Assembly: GCF_026167665.1 (NCBI RefSeq)
Contig: NZ_CP098740.1
Coordinates: forward strand, 6,448,001 to 6,512,000
Source: Streptomyces drozdowiczii
Lineage (GTDB): Bacteria; Actinomycetota; Actinomycetes; Streptomycetales; Streptomycetaceae
Direction: 5' to 3'
Length of the DNA: 64,000 nt
Below, in pieces: positions 20,057-29,732 of this stretch. Within the stretch, counting starts at the first letter, position 1; every line of letters begins with the position of its first letter. The notes beneath the pieces are model-generated. The model saw only the letters and a program-made list of their open reading frames with translations, searched no databases and was not told the DNA's origin. A program made the position numbers and the translations under genes.

Positions 20057-20626
20057 GTGGATCCGTCCAGTTCGTGGGAGGGCGGCGCCGAGTCGCCGGC
20101 GCCCGGCGACCTTCCCTCCGCCACCCTGACCCTGCACATCAACGGAGCCGAGCGCACCGTCACCCTCGATCACCGCACCACCCTCCTGGACGCCCTCCGC
20201 CACCACCTGGACCTCACCGGGGCGAAGAAGGGCTGCGACCACGGCCAGTGCGGCGCCTGCACCGTCCTCGTGGACGGCCGCCGCGCCAACAGCTGCCTGC
20301 TGCTGGCCGTCGCCCAGGACGGCTCGCGCATCACCACGGTCGAGGGCCTGGCGGACGGCGACCGGCTGCACCCCCTCCAGGAGGCGTTCCTGGAACGCGA
20401 CGCCTTCCAGTGCGGCTACTGCACCCCGGGCCAGCTCTGTTCCGCCGCCGGCGTCCTCGCCGAAGCGGACAACGGCCACCCCTCGCACGTCACCCCGCAC
20501 GACGCGCCCGTCGCGGCCCCGGCCCGGCTCGGCCCGGAGGAGATCCGGGAGCGGATGAGCGGCAACATCTGCCGGTGCGGTGCCTACCCGCGGATCGTCG
20601 AAGCCATCGAGGACGTGGCGTCGTGA
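20057..20626 (+). CDS. Aldehyde/xanthine oxidoreductase, 2Fe-2S subunit (PaoA/YagT-like)
   Basis: 189 aa. Electron-transfer subunit of a molybdenum hydroxylase. The plant-type [2Fe-2S] site is CDHGQCGACTVLVDG plus a later Cys (ANSC); the second cluster is CGYCTPGQLC plus NICRCGAY. Start: GTG 20057 with GAAAGG 8 bases upstream, preferred over GTG 20048, which overlaps that site. No Tat signal is seen, so unlike E. coli PaoA it is probably cytoplasmic. It overlaps the next subunit gene by GTGA. Confidence 0.93.
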   Translation: MDPSSSWEGGAESPAPGDLPSATLTLHINGAERTVTLDHRTTLLDALRHHLDLTGAKKGCDHGQCGACTVLVDGRRANSCLLLAVAQDGSRITTVEGLADGDRLHPLQEAFLERDAFQCGYCTPGQLCSAAGVLAEADNGHPSHVTPHDAPVAAPARLGPEEIRERMSGNICRCGAYPRIVEAIEDVAS

Positions 20627-21609
20627 AACCCTTCGCCTATCTGCGCGCCGAGACCGTCGCCGACGCGGTGCGCGCCTGCGCCGCCCACCCGGGCGCCAAG
20701 TTCCTCGGCGGCGGCACCAATCTGGTCGACCTCATGAAGCTCGGCGTGGAGACCCCCGGCATGCTGGTCGACGTCAGCCGGCTGCCGCTCGACCAGGTCG
20801 CGGACACCGCCGACGGGGGCCTGCGCATCGGCGCCACCGTACGCAACAGCGACCTGGCCGCCCACCCCGCCGTACGCACCCGCTACCCCGCCCTGTCGCA
20901 GGCGCTGCTGGCCGGCGCGTCCGGGCAGCTCCGCAACATCGCGACCACCGGCGGCAACCTCCTCCAGCGCACGCGCTGCCTCTACTTCCAGGACACCTCC
21001 AAGCCCTGCAACAAGCGCGAACCCGGCACCGGCTGCCCCGCCATCGAGGGCAGCCACCGCGACCTCGCCGTCCTCGGGCACTCCGAGGAGTGCGTCGCCA
21101 CCCACCCCTCCGACATGGCCGTGGCCCTCGCCGCGCTCGACGCGGACGTCGTGCTGCACGGCCCGGAAGGCGAACGGACCGTCGCGGTGACCGACTTCCA
21201 CCGGCTGCCCGGCGACAACCCCGACGCCGACACGGTCGTCCGGCCCGGCGAACTCGTCACCGAAGTGCTGCTGCCACCCCGGGCCGACGGCACGGTCAGC
21301 CTCTACCGCAAGGTCCGCGACCGCGCCTCCTACGCCTTCGCGCTGGCCTCCGTCGCCGCCGTCCTGCGGGTACGCGACGGGCACATCGAGCACGCGGCGC
21401 TCGCGTTCGGCGGCCTCGCCCACCGGCCCTGGCGGGCCCGCGCGGCCGAGGAGATCCTGCGCGGCGCACCCGCCACCGACGCGACCTTCCTCCGCGCCGC
21501 CGACGCCGAACTGGCCGAGGCCCGCCCGCTGCGCGACAACGCGTTCAAGGTGCGCCTGGCCCGGAACCTGGCCGTCGACGCCCTCGCCGAACTCACCGCC
21601 CGCACCTGA
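20623..21609 (+). CDS. Aldehyde/xanthine oxidoreductase, FAD subunit with 4Fe-4S insertion (PaoB/YagS-like)
   Basis: 328 aa. FAD-binding motif KFLGGGTNLVDLMK (residues about 26-39) and the second FAD loop RNIATTGGNLLQ. Between them and the C-terminal domain lies a four-Cys insertion: CLYFQDTSKPCNKREPGTGC followed by EECVATHPSD. It matches the [4Fe-4S]-bearing FAD subunits of PaoABC and 4-hydroxybenzoyl-CoA reductase types and is absent from ordinary xanthine dehydrogenases. GTG 20623 overlaps the 2Fe-2S gene stop. Confidence 0.93.
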   Translation: MKPFAYLRAETVADAVRACAAHPGAKFLGGGTNLVDLMKLGVETPGMLVDVSRLPLDQVADTADGGLRIGATVRNSDLAAHPAVRTRYPALSQALLAGASGQLRNIATTGGNLLQRTRCLYFQDTSKPCNKREPGTGCPAIEGSHRDLAVLGHSEECVATHPSDMAVALAALDADVVLHGPEGERTVAVTDFHRLPGDNPDADTVVRPGELVTEVLLPPRADGTVSLYRKVRDRASYAFALASVAAVLRVRDGHIEHAALAFGGLAHRPWRARAAEEILRGAPATDATFLRAADAELAEARPLRDNAFKVRLARNLAVDALAELTART

Positions 21610-21627
21610 AGAGCCGAGGATCCCGCC

Positions 21628-23727
21628 ATGAGCCACGCCCCCCAGCCGCTCGGCGCGCCCGCCGTCCGCCGCGAGGGACGCGCCAAGGTGACCGGCGCCG
21701 CCCGCTACGCCGCCGAACGCGGCCTGCCCGGCTGCCTGTACGCCTGGCCGGTGCCCGCCTCCGTGCCGTCCGGCCGGGTCACCGCCGTCCGCACCGTCGA
21801 CGCCCTCGCCCACCCCGGCGTCCACTCCGTCCTCACCCACGACAACGCGCCGCGCCTGGCCGAACCGGACGACCCGATCCTCGCCGTCCTCCAGGACGAC
21901 CGGGTGCCCCACCGGGGCTGGCCCGTCGCGCTCGTCATCGCGGACAGCCTCGCGAGCGCCCGCGCGGGCGCCGCCGCTCTGCACATCACCTACGAGACGA
22001 ACCCGCACGACGTCCTGCTCACCGAGGACCACGCGGGCCTCTACACCCCGGAAGAGGCCAACGGCGGCTACCCGGCCGTGCGCGAACGCGGCGACTTCGA
22101 CCGGGCCTTCGCGGAGGCGCCCGTACAGGTCGACGCCACGTACACGCTGGAACCGCTGCACAACCACCCCATGGAGCCGCACGCCTCCACCGCCCACTGG
22201 TCGCCCACCGGACACCTCACCGTGTACGACTCCAGCCAGGGCGCCACCAAGGTGCGCGACAGTCTCGCCGCCGCCTTCGGGATCGGGACCGACCGGGTCA
22301 CCGCCGTCTCCGAGCACGTCGGCGGCGGCTTCGGCTCCAAGGGCACCCCGCGCCCGCAGGTCGTGCTCGCCGCGATGGCCGCCCTGCACACCGGCCACCC
22401 CGTCGAACTCGCCCTGCCCAGGCGGCAGATGCCCGCGCTCGTCGGACACCGGGCGCCCACGGTGCAGCGCGTCCGCCTCGGTGCCGAGGCCGACGGCACC
22501 CTCACCTCGGTCGCCCAGGAGATCATCACCCACACCTCCCGGATCAAGGAGTTCGTGGAGCAGGCCGCCGTCCCCGCCCGCGTCATGTACGGCTCACCGC
22601 ACAGCCGCACCACGCACCGGGTCACCGCCCTCGACGTACCCAGTCCGTCGTGGATGCGCGCCCCGGGCGAGGCCCCCGGCATGTACGCCCTCGAATCCGC
22701 CCTGGACGAACTCGCGGCGGAGACCGGCGTCGACCCCGTCGAACTGCGGCTGCGCAACGACCCCGCCGACGAACCCGACTCCGGCAAACCCTTCAGCAGC
22801 CGGGGCCTGGCCGCCTGTCTGCGCGAGGGCGCCGAACGCTTCGGCTGGCCGGACCGCGACCCCGCCCCCGGCGTCCGCCGCGAGGGCGCCCTGCTGCTCG
22901 GCACGGGCGTCGCCTCTGCCACGTACCCCGTCTACGCGAGTCCCGGCCACGCCTCCGCGCACGCGGCCCCCGACGGCACCTTCCGGATCGCCGTCAACGC
23001 CACCGACATCGGCACCGGCGCCCGTACCGTCCTCGCGCAGATCGCCGCGGACGTGCTGGGCGCGCCACTGGACGACGTGGCCATCGACATCGGCGACAGC
23101 GACCTGCCCGACGCCCCGCTGGCCGGCGGCTCGTCCGGCACCGCCTCCTGGGGCTGGGCCGTGCACAAGGCCGCCTCCGGGCTCGCCGAAAAGCTCGCCG
23201 CGCGCGGCGGGCCGCTGCCCGCCGAAGGGGTGACCGTCACCGCCGACACCACCGAGGAGACCGCCGAGGAATCCCCGTACGCCCGCCACGCCTTCGGGGC
23301 GCACTTCGCCGAGGTCGCCGTGGACACCCGCACCGGCGAGGTCCGGGTGCGCCGGATGCTCGGCGTCTTCGCGGCCGGGCGCATCCTCAACTCCCGTACC
23401 GCGCGCTCCCAGTTCATCGGCGGCATGACCATGGGCATCGGGATGGCCCTGACCGAGGGCTCCACCCTGGACCCGGTGTACGGCGACTTCGCCGAGTGCG
23501 ACCTCGCCTCCTACCACGTCCCCGTCTGCGCCGACGTGGCCGCCGTCGACGCGCACTGGATCGAGGAGGACGACCCCCACCTCAACCCCATGGGCAGCAA
23601 GGGCATCGGCGAGATCGGCATCGTCGGCGCCGCCGCGGCCGTCGGGAACGCCTTCCGGCACGCGACCGGCGTCCGCGTGCGCACCCTGCCCCTCACACCC
23701 GACCGGGTGCTCACCCACCTGGCCTGA
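21628..23727 (+). CDS. Aldehyde/xanthine oxidoreductase, molybdopterin subunit (PaoC/YagR-like)
   Basis: 699 aa, catalytic subunit that binds the molybdenum-cytosine-dinucleotide cofactor. Visible motifs: VGGGFGSKG and WMRAPGEAPGMYALESALDELA (cofactor binding), GGSSGTASWGWAVHKA, and the active-site Glu in GSKGIGEIGIVG near the C-terminus. Length and motifs match PaoC-type aldehyde oxidases. It starts 18 bp after the FAD subunit gene. No XdhC/PaoD-type cofactor insertion chaperone gene follows in this window. Confidence 0.93.
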   Translation: MSHAPQPLGAPAVRREGRAKVTGAARYAAERGLPGCLYAWPVPASVPSGRVTAVRTVDALAHPGVHSVLTHDNAPRLAEPDDPILAVLQDDRVPHRGWPVALVIADSLASARAGAAALHITYETNPHDVLLTEDHAGLYTPEEANGGYPAVRERGDFDRAFAEAPVQVDATYTLEPLHNHPMEPHASTAHWSPTGHLTVYDSSQGATKVRDSLAAAFGIGTDRVTAVSEHVGGGFGSKGTPRPQVVLAAMAALHTGHPVELALPRRQMPALVGHRAPTVQRVRLGAEADGTLTSVAQEIITHTSRIKEFVEQAAVPARVMYGSPHSRTTHRVTALDVPSPSWMRAPGEAPGMYALESALDELAAETGVDPVELRLRNDPADEPDSGKPFSSRGLAACLREGAERFGWPDRDPAPGVRREGALLLGTGVASATYPVYASPGHASAHAAPDGTFRIAVNATDIGTGARTVLAQIAADVLGAPLDDVAIDIGDSDLPDAPLAGGSSGTASWGWAVHKAASGLAEKLAARGGPLPAEGVTVTADTTEETAEESPYARHAFGAHFAEVAVDTRTGEVRVRRMLGVFAAGRILNSRTARSQFIGGMTMGIGMALTEGSTLDPVYGDFAECDLASYHVPVCADVAAVDAHWIEEDDPHLNPMGSKGIGEIGIVGAAAAVGNAFRHATGVRVRTLPLTPDRVLTHLA

Positions 23728-23754
23728 CCGAAATGTTGCGCGACCGGCCCAGCC

Positions 23755-23776
23755 GGGTCACCCTGTGGAGTGACCC
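23755..23776 (+). repeat. Inverted repeat GGGTCAC...GTGACCC after the molybdenum hydroxylase
   Basis: 7-bp perfect arms (23755-23761 and 23770-23776) around an 8-nt spacer, 28 bp past the hydroxylase stop. It may be a weak terminator or an operator for the next gene. Confidence 0.4.
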
Positions 23777-23811
23777 AGAAGAGACATCTGCTCACTCTTC
23801 GTATTCGGGGG

Positions 23812-23826
23812 TCGTTGGTTCAACGA
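23812..23826 (+). promoter_or_regulatory. Palindrome TCGTTG-GTT-CAACGA
   Basis: A 6-3-6 perfect inverted repeat 37 bp upstream of the ATP-binding regulator ATG at 23864, in its probable leader or promoter. No regulator is assigned. Confidence 0.35.
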
Positions 23827-23863
23827 GGCGAAGTCGTGGGCCTCGATGTGAGGAGCCTCGACG

Positions 23864-24391
23864 ATGACCGTTCCACTCGACCGGCACTATCTGGTCGAAC
23901 TCCAGGTTTCCGCAGACCGTGTGGACCAGCTGCGACGCATAGTCGCCGCCCACCTGCGCCACTGGAGTCTCGAACTCCACGTACGGCCCGTGTGCCGTGC
24001 CGTGGAGGAGCTGCTGACCAATGTCCACCGGCACGTCGGTGACGACAACCGCTGCGTCGTCGAACTCCGGTGGTCCGGACGGCACCTCACGGTCTCCGTC
24101 GCCGACAACGGCTCCGAGATGCCGCGGCTGCTCCACGAGGGCGGCGGCCTGAGCCGCGTCATGGCCCTCAGCGACAGCTGGGGCACCTGCCGGACCGCCG
24201 AGGGCAAGGTCGTCTGGTTCACCCGGTACGCCCAGGAGCCGCAGCACATCGAGCTGGTGCCGCTGCCGCCGCTGCCCGGCGTCCGCGAGTTCCGCCGCCC
24301 GCCGGCCGCGGTCGCGGAGATCCCCGAGCCGGTCCCGGCCGCCGCCGAGGAGACCGTCCCCGTCCCCGACGCCGCCCCGGCGCTCGTCTGA
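23864..24391 (+). CDS. RsbW-like ATP-binding protein (HATPase_c, anti-sigma-type)
   Basis: 175 aa, cytosolic. GHKL/HATPase fold: N-box VEELLTNVHRHV (about residues 47-58), G1-like VADNGSEMPRL, and GGGLSRVMALSDSWG as the following loop. It lacks a histidine-phosphotransfer domain, so it belongs to the large streptomycete set of stand-alone RsbW-like ATPases, some of which bind sigma factors or anti-sigma antagonists. The last about 40 residues are Pro/Ala/Glu-rich and disordered. Ribosome site GAGGAG precedes ATG 23864. No sigma factor gene is adjacent, so the partner is unknown. Confidence 0.85.
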   Translation: MTVPLDRHYLVELQVSADRVDQLRRIVAAHLRHWSLELHVRPVCRAVEELLTNVHRHVGDDNRCVVELRWSGRHLTVSVADNGSEMPRLLHEGGGLSRVMALSDSWGTCRTAEGKVVWFTRYAQEPQHIELVPLPPLPGVREFRRPPAAVAEIPEPVPAAAEETVPVPDAAPALV

Positions 24392-24414
24392 GACGCACGG
24401 CCCCGCCCCCAGCC

Positions 24415-24467
24415 CCCGGCCGGCGCGGATCGCATGTCCCGAGCATGCATGATCCGCGCCGGCCGGG
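24415..24467 (+). terminator. Very stable hairpin between the ATPase and aldehyde dehydrogenase genes
   Basis: A perfect 17-bp stem: CCCGGCCGGCGCGGATC (24415-24431) with GATCCGCGCCGGCCGGG (24451-24467). The 19-nt apical part contains a further GCATG/CATGC pairing. It begins 23 bp past the stop at 24391. Confidence 0.85.
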
Positions 24468-24562
24468 TATGCGGTGGCGGGGCGGTGCCGTGTCACGGCC
24501 CGCGTTGCGGCCGGGCCCGCCGCGCGGCACGGTCGAAGTACCGAGGCAAGGAGGACACAGTC

Positions 24563-25975
24563 ATGCCCATCGCGACGGTCAATCCCGCGAACGGCGAGAC
24601 GCTCAGGACGTTCGACGCGCTGGAGGACGACGAGATCGAGAAGCGGATCGCCGCGGCCGACGCCACGTTCCGCGACTACCGCACCACCACGTTCGCCGAA
24701 CGGGCCCGGCTGCTCAACCGGGCCGCCGACCTCCTGGACGAGGACCAGCAGGACATCGCGCGCACCATGACCCTGGAGATGGGCAAGCCCGTCAAGGCCG
24801 CCCGCGCCGAGGCCGCGAAGTGCGCCAAGGCGATGCGCTGGTACGCCGCGCGCGCCGAGGGCCTGCTCGCCGACGAGCACCCCGATGCCGCCGATGTGGA
24901 GGACTCCGGCGCGGTGCGCGCGTACGTCCGCTACCGGCCGCTCGGCCCGGTCCTCGCCGTGATGCCGTGGAACTTCCCGCTGTGGCAGGTCGTGCGCTTC
25001 GCCGCCCCCGCCCTGATGGCCGGCAACACGGGCCTGCTGAAGCACGCGTCGAACGTGCCGCAGACCGCGCTGTACCTCGGCGACCTCTTCCACCGCGCCG
25101 GCTTCCCGGCCGGCTGCTTCCAGACCCTGCTGGTCGGCTCCAAGGCCGTCGAGGGCATCCTCCGCGACCGCCGGGTGGCCGCCGCGACGCTCACCGGCAG
25201 CGAACCGGCCGGCCGCTCCGTCGCCGCCATCGCCGGTGACGAGGTCAAGCACACCGTCCTGGAACTCGGCGGCAGCGACCCCTACCTGGTCCTGCCCTCG
25301 GCGGACGTCGCCAAGGCCGCCCGCACCGCCGTCACCGCCCGCGCCCAGAACAACGGCCAGTCCTGCATCGCCGCCAAGCGGTTCATCGTGCACACCCAGG
25401 TGTACGAGGAGTTCGCCGAGCGCTTCACCGTCGGCATGCGCGAGCTGACCGTGGGCGACCCGCTGGAGGAGTCCACCGACGTCGGGCCGATCGCCATGGA
25501 GCAGGGCCGCGCGGACCTCGAGGAGCTGGTGGACGACGCGGTGGACCGGGGCGCCGAGGTGCTGTGCGGCGGCGGACGCCCCGAGGGCCTGGCCGGCGGA
25601 CTGGAGAACGGCTGGTTCTACGCCCCCACCGTCCTCGCCGGCATCACCCCCGAGATGCGCATCCACCGCGAGGAGACCTTCGGCCCGGTCGCCACCCTCT
25701 ACCGCGTGGACAGCCTGGACGAGGCCGTGGAGGTTGCCAACGACACCTCCTTCGGGCTCAGCTCCAACGTCTGGACCCGGGACGCCGCCGAGACCGAACG
25801 CTGCGTCCGGGACCTCCAGGCCGGCGGCGTCTTCTTCAACGGCATGACCGCCTCCCACCCCGCGCTGCCCTTCGGCGGGGTGAAGCGCTCGGGCTACGGG
25901 CGCGAGCTCGCCGGACACGGCATCCGCGAGTTCTGCAACGCCACGACCGTCTGGTACGGCTCCGAGCCCCGGTGA
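24563..25975 (+). CDS. NAD(P)-dependent succinate-semialdehyde dehydrogenase-type aldehyde dehydrogenase
   Basis: 470 aa, cytosolic. ALDH superfamily: [23 protein letters not shown] (cofactor-binding start), general base Glu234 in [12 protein letters not shown], catalytic Cys268 in [12 protein letters not shown], and ETFGPVA. It is closest in look to the GabD/YneI type, which oxidises succinate semialdehyde. Start: ATG 24563 with a strong AAGGAGG at 24548-24554; the open frame back to 24434 is the leader and terminator. Phosphoketolase follows 44 bp downstream on the same strand, so the two are likely co-expressed. Confidence 0.92.
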   Translation: MPIATVNPANGETLRTFDALEDDEIEKRIAAADATFRDYRTTTFAERARLLNRAADLLDEDQQDIARTMTLEMGKPVKAARAEAAKCAKAMRWYAARAEGLLADEHPDAADVEDSGAVRAYVRYRPLGPVLAVMPWNFPLWQVVRFAAPALMAGNTGLLKHASNVPQTALYLGDLFHRAGFPAGCFQTLLVGSKAVEGILRDRRVAAATLTGSEPAGRSVAAIAGDEVKHTVLELGGSDPYLVLPSADVAKAARTAVTARAQNNGQSCIAAKRFIVHTQVYEEFAERFTVGMRELTVGDPLEESTDVGPIAMEQGRADLEELVDDAVDRGAEVLCGGGRPEGLAGGLENGWFYAPTVLAGITPEMRIHREETFGPVATLYRVDSLDEAVEVANDTSFGLSSNVWTRDAAETERCVRDLQAGGVFFNGMTASHPALPFGGVKRSGYGRELAGHGIREFCNATTVWYGSEPR

Positions 25976-26019
25976 CCGCACCCGCGACGCCCCCGATCCC
26001 GCCCCGCCGAGAGGTCACC

Positions 26020-28398
26020 ATGAGCGACGCCCCACCGCCGTCCGGCCCGTCCGACCAGGAACTCGACGCGCTGGACGCGCATTGGCGGGCTGCCAACTAC
26101 CTGGCCGTCGGGCAGATCTACCTGATGGACAACCCCCTGCTGACCGGGCCGCTCGCCCCCGAGCACATCAAACCCCGGCTGCTCGGACACTGGGGCACCT
26201 CACCGGGGCTCAACCTCGTGTACACCCACCTCAACCGCCTCATCGGCGCCCGCGGAACACCGGCGCTGTGCATCTGGGGCCCGGGCCACGGCGGGCCCGC
26301 CGTCCTCGCCGGCTCCTGGCTGGAAGGCAGCTACTCGGAGACGTACCCGGACGTCGGCCGGGACGCGGAGGGCATGGGCCGGCTGTTCAAGCAGTTCTCG
26401 TTCCCCGGCGGCGTCCCCAGCCACGTCGCCCCCGAGACCCCGGGCTCCATCCACGAGGGCGGCGAACTCGGCTACTCCCTCGCCCACGCCTACGGCGCCG
26501 CCCTCGACCACCCCGAGCTGCTCGTCACCTGCGTCATCGGCGACGGCGAGGCGGAGACCGGGCCGCTCGCCGGGTCCTGGCACGCCAACAAGTTCCTCGA
26601 CCCGGTCCACGACGGGGCCGTCCTGCCGGTGCTCCACCTCAACGGCTACAAGATCGCCAACCCGACGGTGCTCGCCCGCCTCCCGCACACCGAGCTGGAC
26701 GCCCTGCTGCGCGGCTACGGACACGACCCGCTCTACGTGGAGGGCGACGAACCACGCGCCGTGCACCGGGCGATGGCCCTCGCGATGGACCGCGCCGCCG
26801 ACCGCATCGCGGAGATCCAGGCCGCCGCCCGCACCGGCGGTGAGACCGAGCGCCCGCGCTGGCCGATGATCGTGCTGCGCACCCCCAAGGGCTGGACCGG
26901 CCCCGCCGAGGTCGACGGGCTCCCCGTCGAGGCCACCTGGCGCGCCCACCAGGTCCCGCTGCCCGGCGTCCGCGACAACCCGGACCACCTGCGCCAGCTG
27001 GAGGCGTGGATGCGGTCCTACCGGCCGGACGAACTCTTCGACGCCGAGGGCCGCCCGACCGCACAGGTGCTGGCCTGTGTCCCCGAGGGCGCCGCCCGCC
27101 TCGGCGCCAGCCCGTACGCCAACGGCGGCCTCCTCCTGCGCGACCTGCCCGTCCCGGACCTCGACGGCTACGGCGTCCCCGTGGACCGGCCCGGCACCAC
27201 CCTCCGGGAGCCCACCCGCGTACTCGGCGGTCTCCTCGAAGCGGTCATGGCCGCGACGGCCGACCGCAGGGACTTCCGGCTCGTAGGGCCCGACGAGACG
27301 GCCTCCAACCGGCTCGACACCGTCTACGAGGCCAGCGGCAAGGCATGGCAGGCCCGCACGCTCCCGACCGACGAGCACCTGTCCCGGGACGGCCGGGTCA
27401 TGGAGGTCCTGTCCGAGCACCTGTGCCAGGGCTGGCTGGAGGGCTATCTGCTGACCGGCCGGCACGGGCTGTTCTCCTGCTACGAGGCGTTCGCGCACAT
27501 CGTGGACTCGATGGTCAACCAGCACATCAAGTGGCTGCGCACCTCGCGCCGCCTCGCCTGGCGCCGCCCCATCGCCTCGCTGAACTACCTGCTCACCTCG
27601 CACGTCTGGCGCCAGGACCACAACGGCTTCTCGCACCAGGACCCGGGGTTCGTGGACCACATCCTCAACAAGAGCCCCGAAGTCGTACGCGTCTACCTGC
27701 CGCCCGACGCCAACACCCTGCTCTCCGTCGCCGACCACGCCCTGCGCAGCCGGGACTACGTCAACGTCATCGTGGCAGGAAAGCAGCCCAGCTTCGACTG
27801 GCTCACCCTCGACCAGGCCCGGGCGCACTGCGCGCGCGGCGCCGGGCTCTGGGAGTGGGCGGGCACGGAGGACGGCAGCCGCGAGCCCGACGTCGTGCTC
27901 GCCTGCGCCGGTGACGTACCCACGCTGGAGACCCTGGCGGCCGCCCAGCTGCTGCGGCGCCATCTGCCGGAACTGGCGGTGCGGGTGGTGAACGTGGTCG
28001 ACATGGCCCGGCTCATGCCCCACTCGGAGCACCCGCACGGCATGCCGGACTCCGAGTACGACGCGCTGTTCACCCGGGGCAAGCCGGTCATCTTCGCGTA
28101 CCACGGCTATCCGTGGCTGATCCACCGGCTGGCCTACCGCCGCGCCGGCCACGGCGACCTGCACGTACGGGGTTACAAGGAGGAGGGCACGACGACCACG
28201 CCCTTCGACATGGTCGTCCGCAACGACCTCGACCGCTACCGCCTGGTCATGGACGTCATCGACCGGGTTCCCGGCCTGGGCGTACGCGCCGTGGCGGTGC
28301 GTCAGGAGATGGCGGACACCCGCACCCGCCACCACGCCTGGATCCGCGAACACGGCACCGACCTGCCCGAGGTCGCCAACTGGACCTGGGAGGGCTGA
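26020..28398 (+). CDS. xfp: Phosphoketolase (xylulose-5-phosphate/fructose-6-phosphate)
   Basis: 792 aa, thiamine-diphosphate enzyme that cleaves xylulose-5-P or fructose-6-P to acetyl phosphate. Family landmarks: [17 protein letters not shown], the GPGHGGPA loop, [19 protein letters not shown], the ThDP/Mg motif [12 protein letters not shown] with downstream Asn (LNGYKIANP), and [17 protein letters not shown]. Length matches known Xfp enzymes (about 790-825). Start: ATG 26020; GAGAGG upstream is a modest ribosome site. No acetate kinase gene is next to it. It ends 3 bp before a 28-bp terminator stem. Confidence 0.95.
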   Translation: MSDAPPPSGPSDQELDALDAHWRAANYLAVGQIYLMDNPLLTGPLAPEHIKPRLLGHWGTSPGLNLVYTHLNRLIGARGTPALCIWGPGHGGPAVLAGSWLEGSYSETYPDVGRDAEGMGRLFKQFSFPGGVPSHVAPETPGSIHEGGELGYSLAHAYGAALDHPELLVTCVIGDGEAETGPLAGSWHANKFLDPVHDGAVLPVLHLNGYKIANPTVLARLPHTELDALLRGYGHDPLYVEGDEPRAVHRAMALAMDRAADRIAEIQAAARTGGETERPRWPMIVLRTPKGWTGPAEVDGLPVEATWRAHQVPLPGVRDNPDHLRQLEAWMRSYRPDELFDAEGRPTAQVLACVPEGAARLGASPYANGGLLLRDLPVPDLDGYGVPVDRPGTTLREPTRVLGGLLEAVMAATADRRDFRLVGPDETASNRLDTVYEASGKAWQARTLPTDEHLSRDGRVMEVLSEHLCQGWLEGYLLTGRHGLFSCYEAFAHIVDSMVNQHIKWLRTSRRLAWRRPIASLNYLLTSHVWRQDHNGFSHQDPGFVDHILNKSPEVVRVYLPPDANTLLSVADHALRSRDYVNVIVAGKQPSFDWLTLDQARAHCARGAGLWEWAGTEDGSREPDVVLACAGDVPTLETLAAAQLLRRHLPELAVRVVNVVDMARLMPHSEHPHGMPDSEYDALFTRGKPVIFAYHGYPWLIHRLAYRRAGHGDLHVRGYKEEGTTTTPFDMVVRNDLDRYRLVMDVIDRVPGLGVRAVAVRQEMADTRTRHHAWIREHGTDLPEVANWTWEG

Positions 28399-28400
28399 GC

Positions 28401-28460
28401 CCGGTCGCACGGCGAGGGCCCGGACGGAGACTTCCGTCCGGGCCCTCGCCGTGCGACCGG
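28401..28460 (+). terminator. 28-bp perfect bidirectional terminator
   Basis: 28401-28428 pairs without mismatch with 28433-28460 around the 4-nt loop GACT. It fills the gap between the phosphoketolase stop (28398) and the stop of the convergent gene at 28466. Confidence 0.92.
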
Positions 28461-28465
28461 CCTGC

Positions 28466-29581
28466 TCAGAAGCGCAGTTCCGCCGCGATCCGGCCGTGCG
28501 CCTTGAGCGAGTCGTCCGCGACGAAGAACACCTCCGCGCCGCTGTCCAGCGCCGCCTCGACCAGCTCGTCCACGATGTCCTCGCGGACGGTCGCGTCGGA
28601 CGGGTCCACCACCTCGTCGGTCACCGGCTTCAGGTGCTCCTGGTCGACCCGGACCGTCTGCTGGTAGTGCTCCTCCACCGCCAGCAGGCCCACCCGGCCC
28701 TCGCGCACCGCGGCCCACACCTCGTCCAGACCGCCGGCGAACGCCTTGCGGCCGCGCGCCGCGTCCAGGCGCCCCTCGATCTCCTTCGCGAAGTGCGCCC
28801 GCCGGGCGTCCAGGGCCGGGCGCAGCTCGGTGAGCAGGTCGCGGGGCGCGTTGTCGGCCGGCGCGCCCTTGGTGACCCGGCCGACCGCGTCCTTGGCGCA
28901 CTCGCTGACCTCGTCGAACAGGGCGAGCGCCGGCGCGATGCCGACCAGGTACAGCGGGCGGGGGTCGGTCGCGAGGACGGCGCGCAGCTTCTCGTCCACC
29001 GTGCGCAGGAAGTTCCTGGTGTCCTCGCTGGCGAAGTTGGACGGCGTGTCGCCGGTCCGCTCCATCCGCTGCGGGTTGAACTCCTCGCGCGGGGCGGACA
29101 GCGGGAAGCCGCCGACGTGGGCCTCCTGCGCGGACTCGGTGGTGCCGCTGAAGAGGGCGGCGTGGTCGGCGGCCACGGTCAGCGCCCAGTAGGGGCGGGC
29201 CTGTGCCTTCGCGGCGACCAGGTTGCGGGTGAGGTAGCTGTCGCTCAGCACCACCCGTTCGGGTGCGGTACGCGGCAGCCGCCAGATTTGGTACTCGTCC
29301 GAGGTGGCGAGGAGCACCAGCGCGTCCATGGCCCGGCGCTGGTCGAGTTCGCCGGCCGCGCGGTCGAGCTGCTGCTTGATCGCGGCGCACACCTCCCGGC
29401 TGACCTCCGGATCGGCTTCCAGCCGGTTGTGGGCCTCGGACAGCAGGTTGCGCAGCCGTACGGCGTCCTGGGCGTTGTCCGGGGCGCGCCGGTGGGTCGG
29501 CATGGTCAGGGACAGGGCCGGATAGGGGCGGGTCCGGCGGAGCTCCTGCAGCAGGCCGGCGGTCAGGGCGTCCGTGTCCAT
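28466..29581 (-). CDS. BaeRF-type protein (bacterial archaeo-eukaryotic release factor-like fold)
   Basis: 371 aa, cytosolic. The N-terminal region (LQELRRTRPYPALSLTMPTHR) and a C-terminal segment LGVEEHYQQ-like (RVGLLAVEEHYQQTVRV) followed by VDELVEAALDSGAEVFFVADDSLKAHGRIAAELRF match the bacterial eRF1-like families called baeRF, whose last domain resembles the L7Ae/eRF1 C-domain. No GGQ peptidyl-hydrolysis motif is seen, so a ribosome-rescue or hibernation role is only a possibility. Start: ATG 29581 with GGAGGGA upstream; the frame is open to 29632. Confidence 0.75.
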   Translation of the reverse strand: MDTDALTAGLLQELRRTRPYPALSLTMPTHRRAPDNAQDAVRLRNLLSEAHNRLEADPEVSREVCAAIKQQLDRAAGELDQRRAMDALVLLATSDEYQIWRLPRTAPERVVLSDSYLTRNLVAAKAQARPYWALTVAADHAALFSGTTESAQEAHVGGFPLSAPREEFNPQRMERTGDTPSNFASEDTRNFLRTVDEKLRAVLATDPRPLYLVGIAPALALFDEVSECAKDAVGRVTKGAPADNAPRDLLTELRPALDARRAHFAKEIEGRLDAARGRKAFAGGLDEVWAAVREGRVGLLAVEEHYQQTVRVDQEHLKPVTDEVVDPSDATVREDIVDELVEAALDSGAEVFFVADDSLKAHGRIAAELRF

Positions 29582-29732
29582 CAGTTCCCTCCCGGGGAAT
29601 CGCGCGCACTGCGTGCGGAGCGGGTGAATCAACGAGTCAATTCATACCTTTTGATCCTAATATGAGCGAGTTGGTCATCCCGGGTGCGGGAAGCGCTGCT
29701 TCCCCGTGCCCGCTTCAGTGGACGGAGCGTTT

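Noticed and set aside
20584..22533. Long minus-strand frame opposite the molybdenum hydroxylase genes
   Set aside because: Low-complexity Gly/Val/Arg composition, no motif, and the plus strand encodes complete catalytic subunits.
23864..24391. Sensor histidine kinase
   Set aside because: Only the ATPase fold is present; no phospho-accepting His domain, sensor or membrane helices, so it was called an RsbW-like ATPase.
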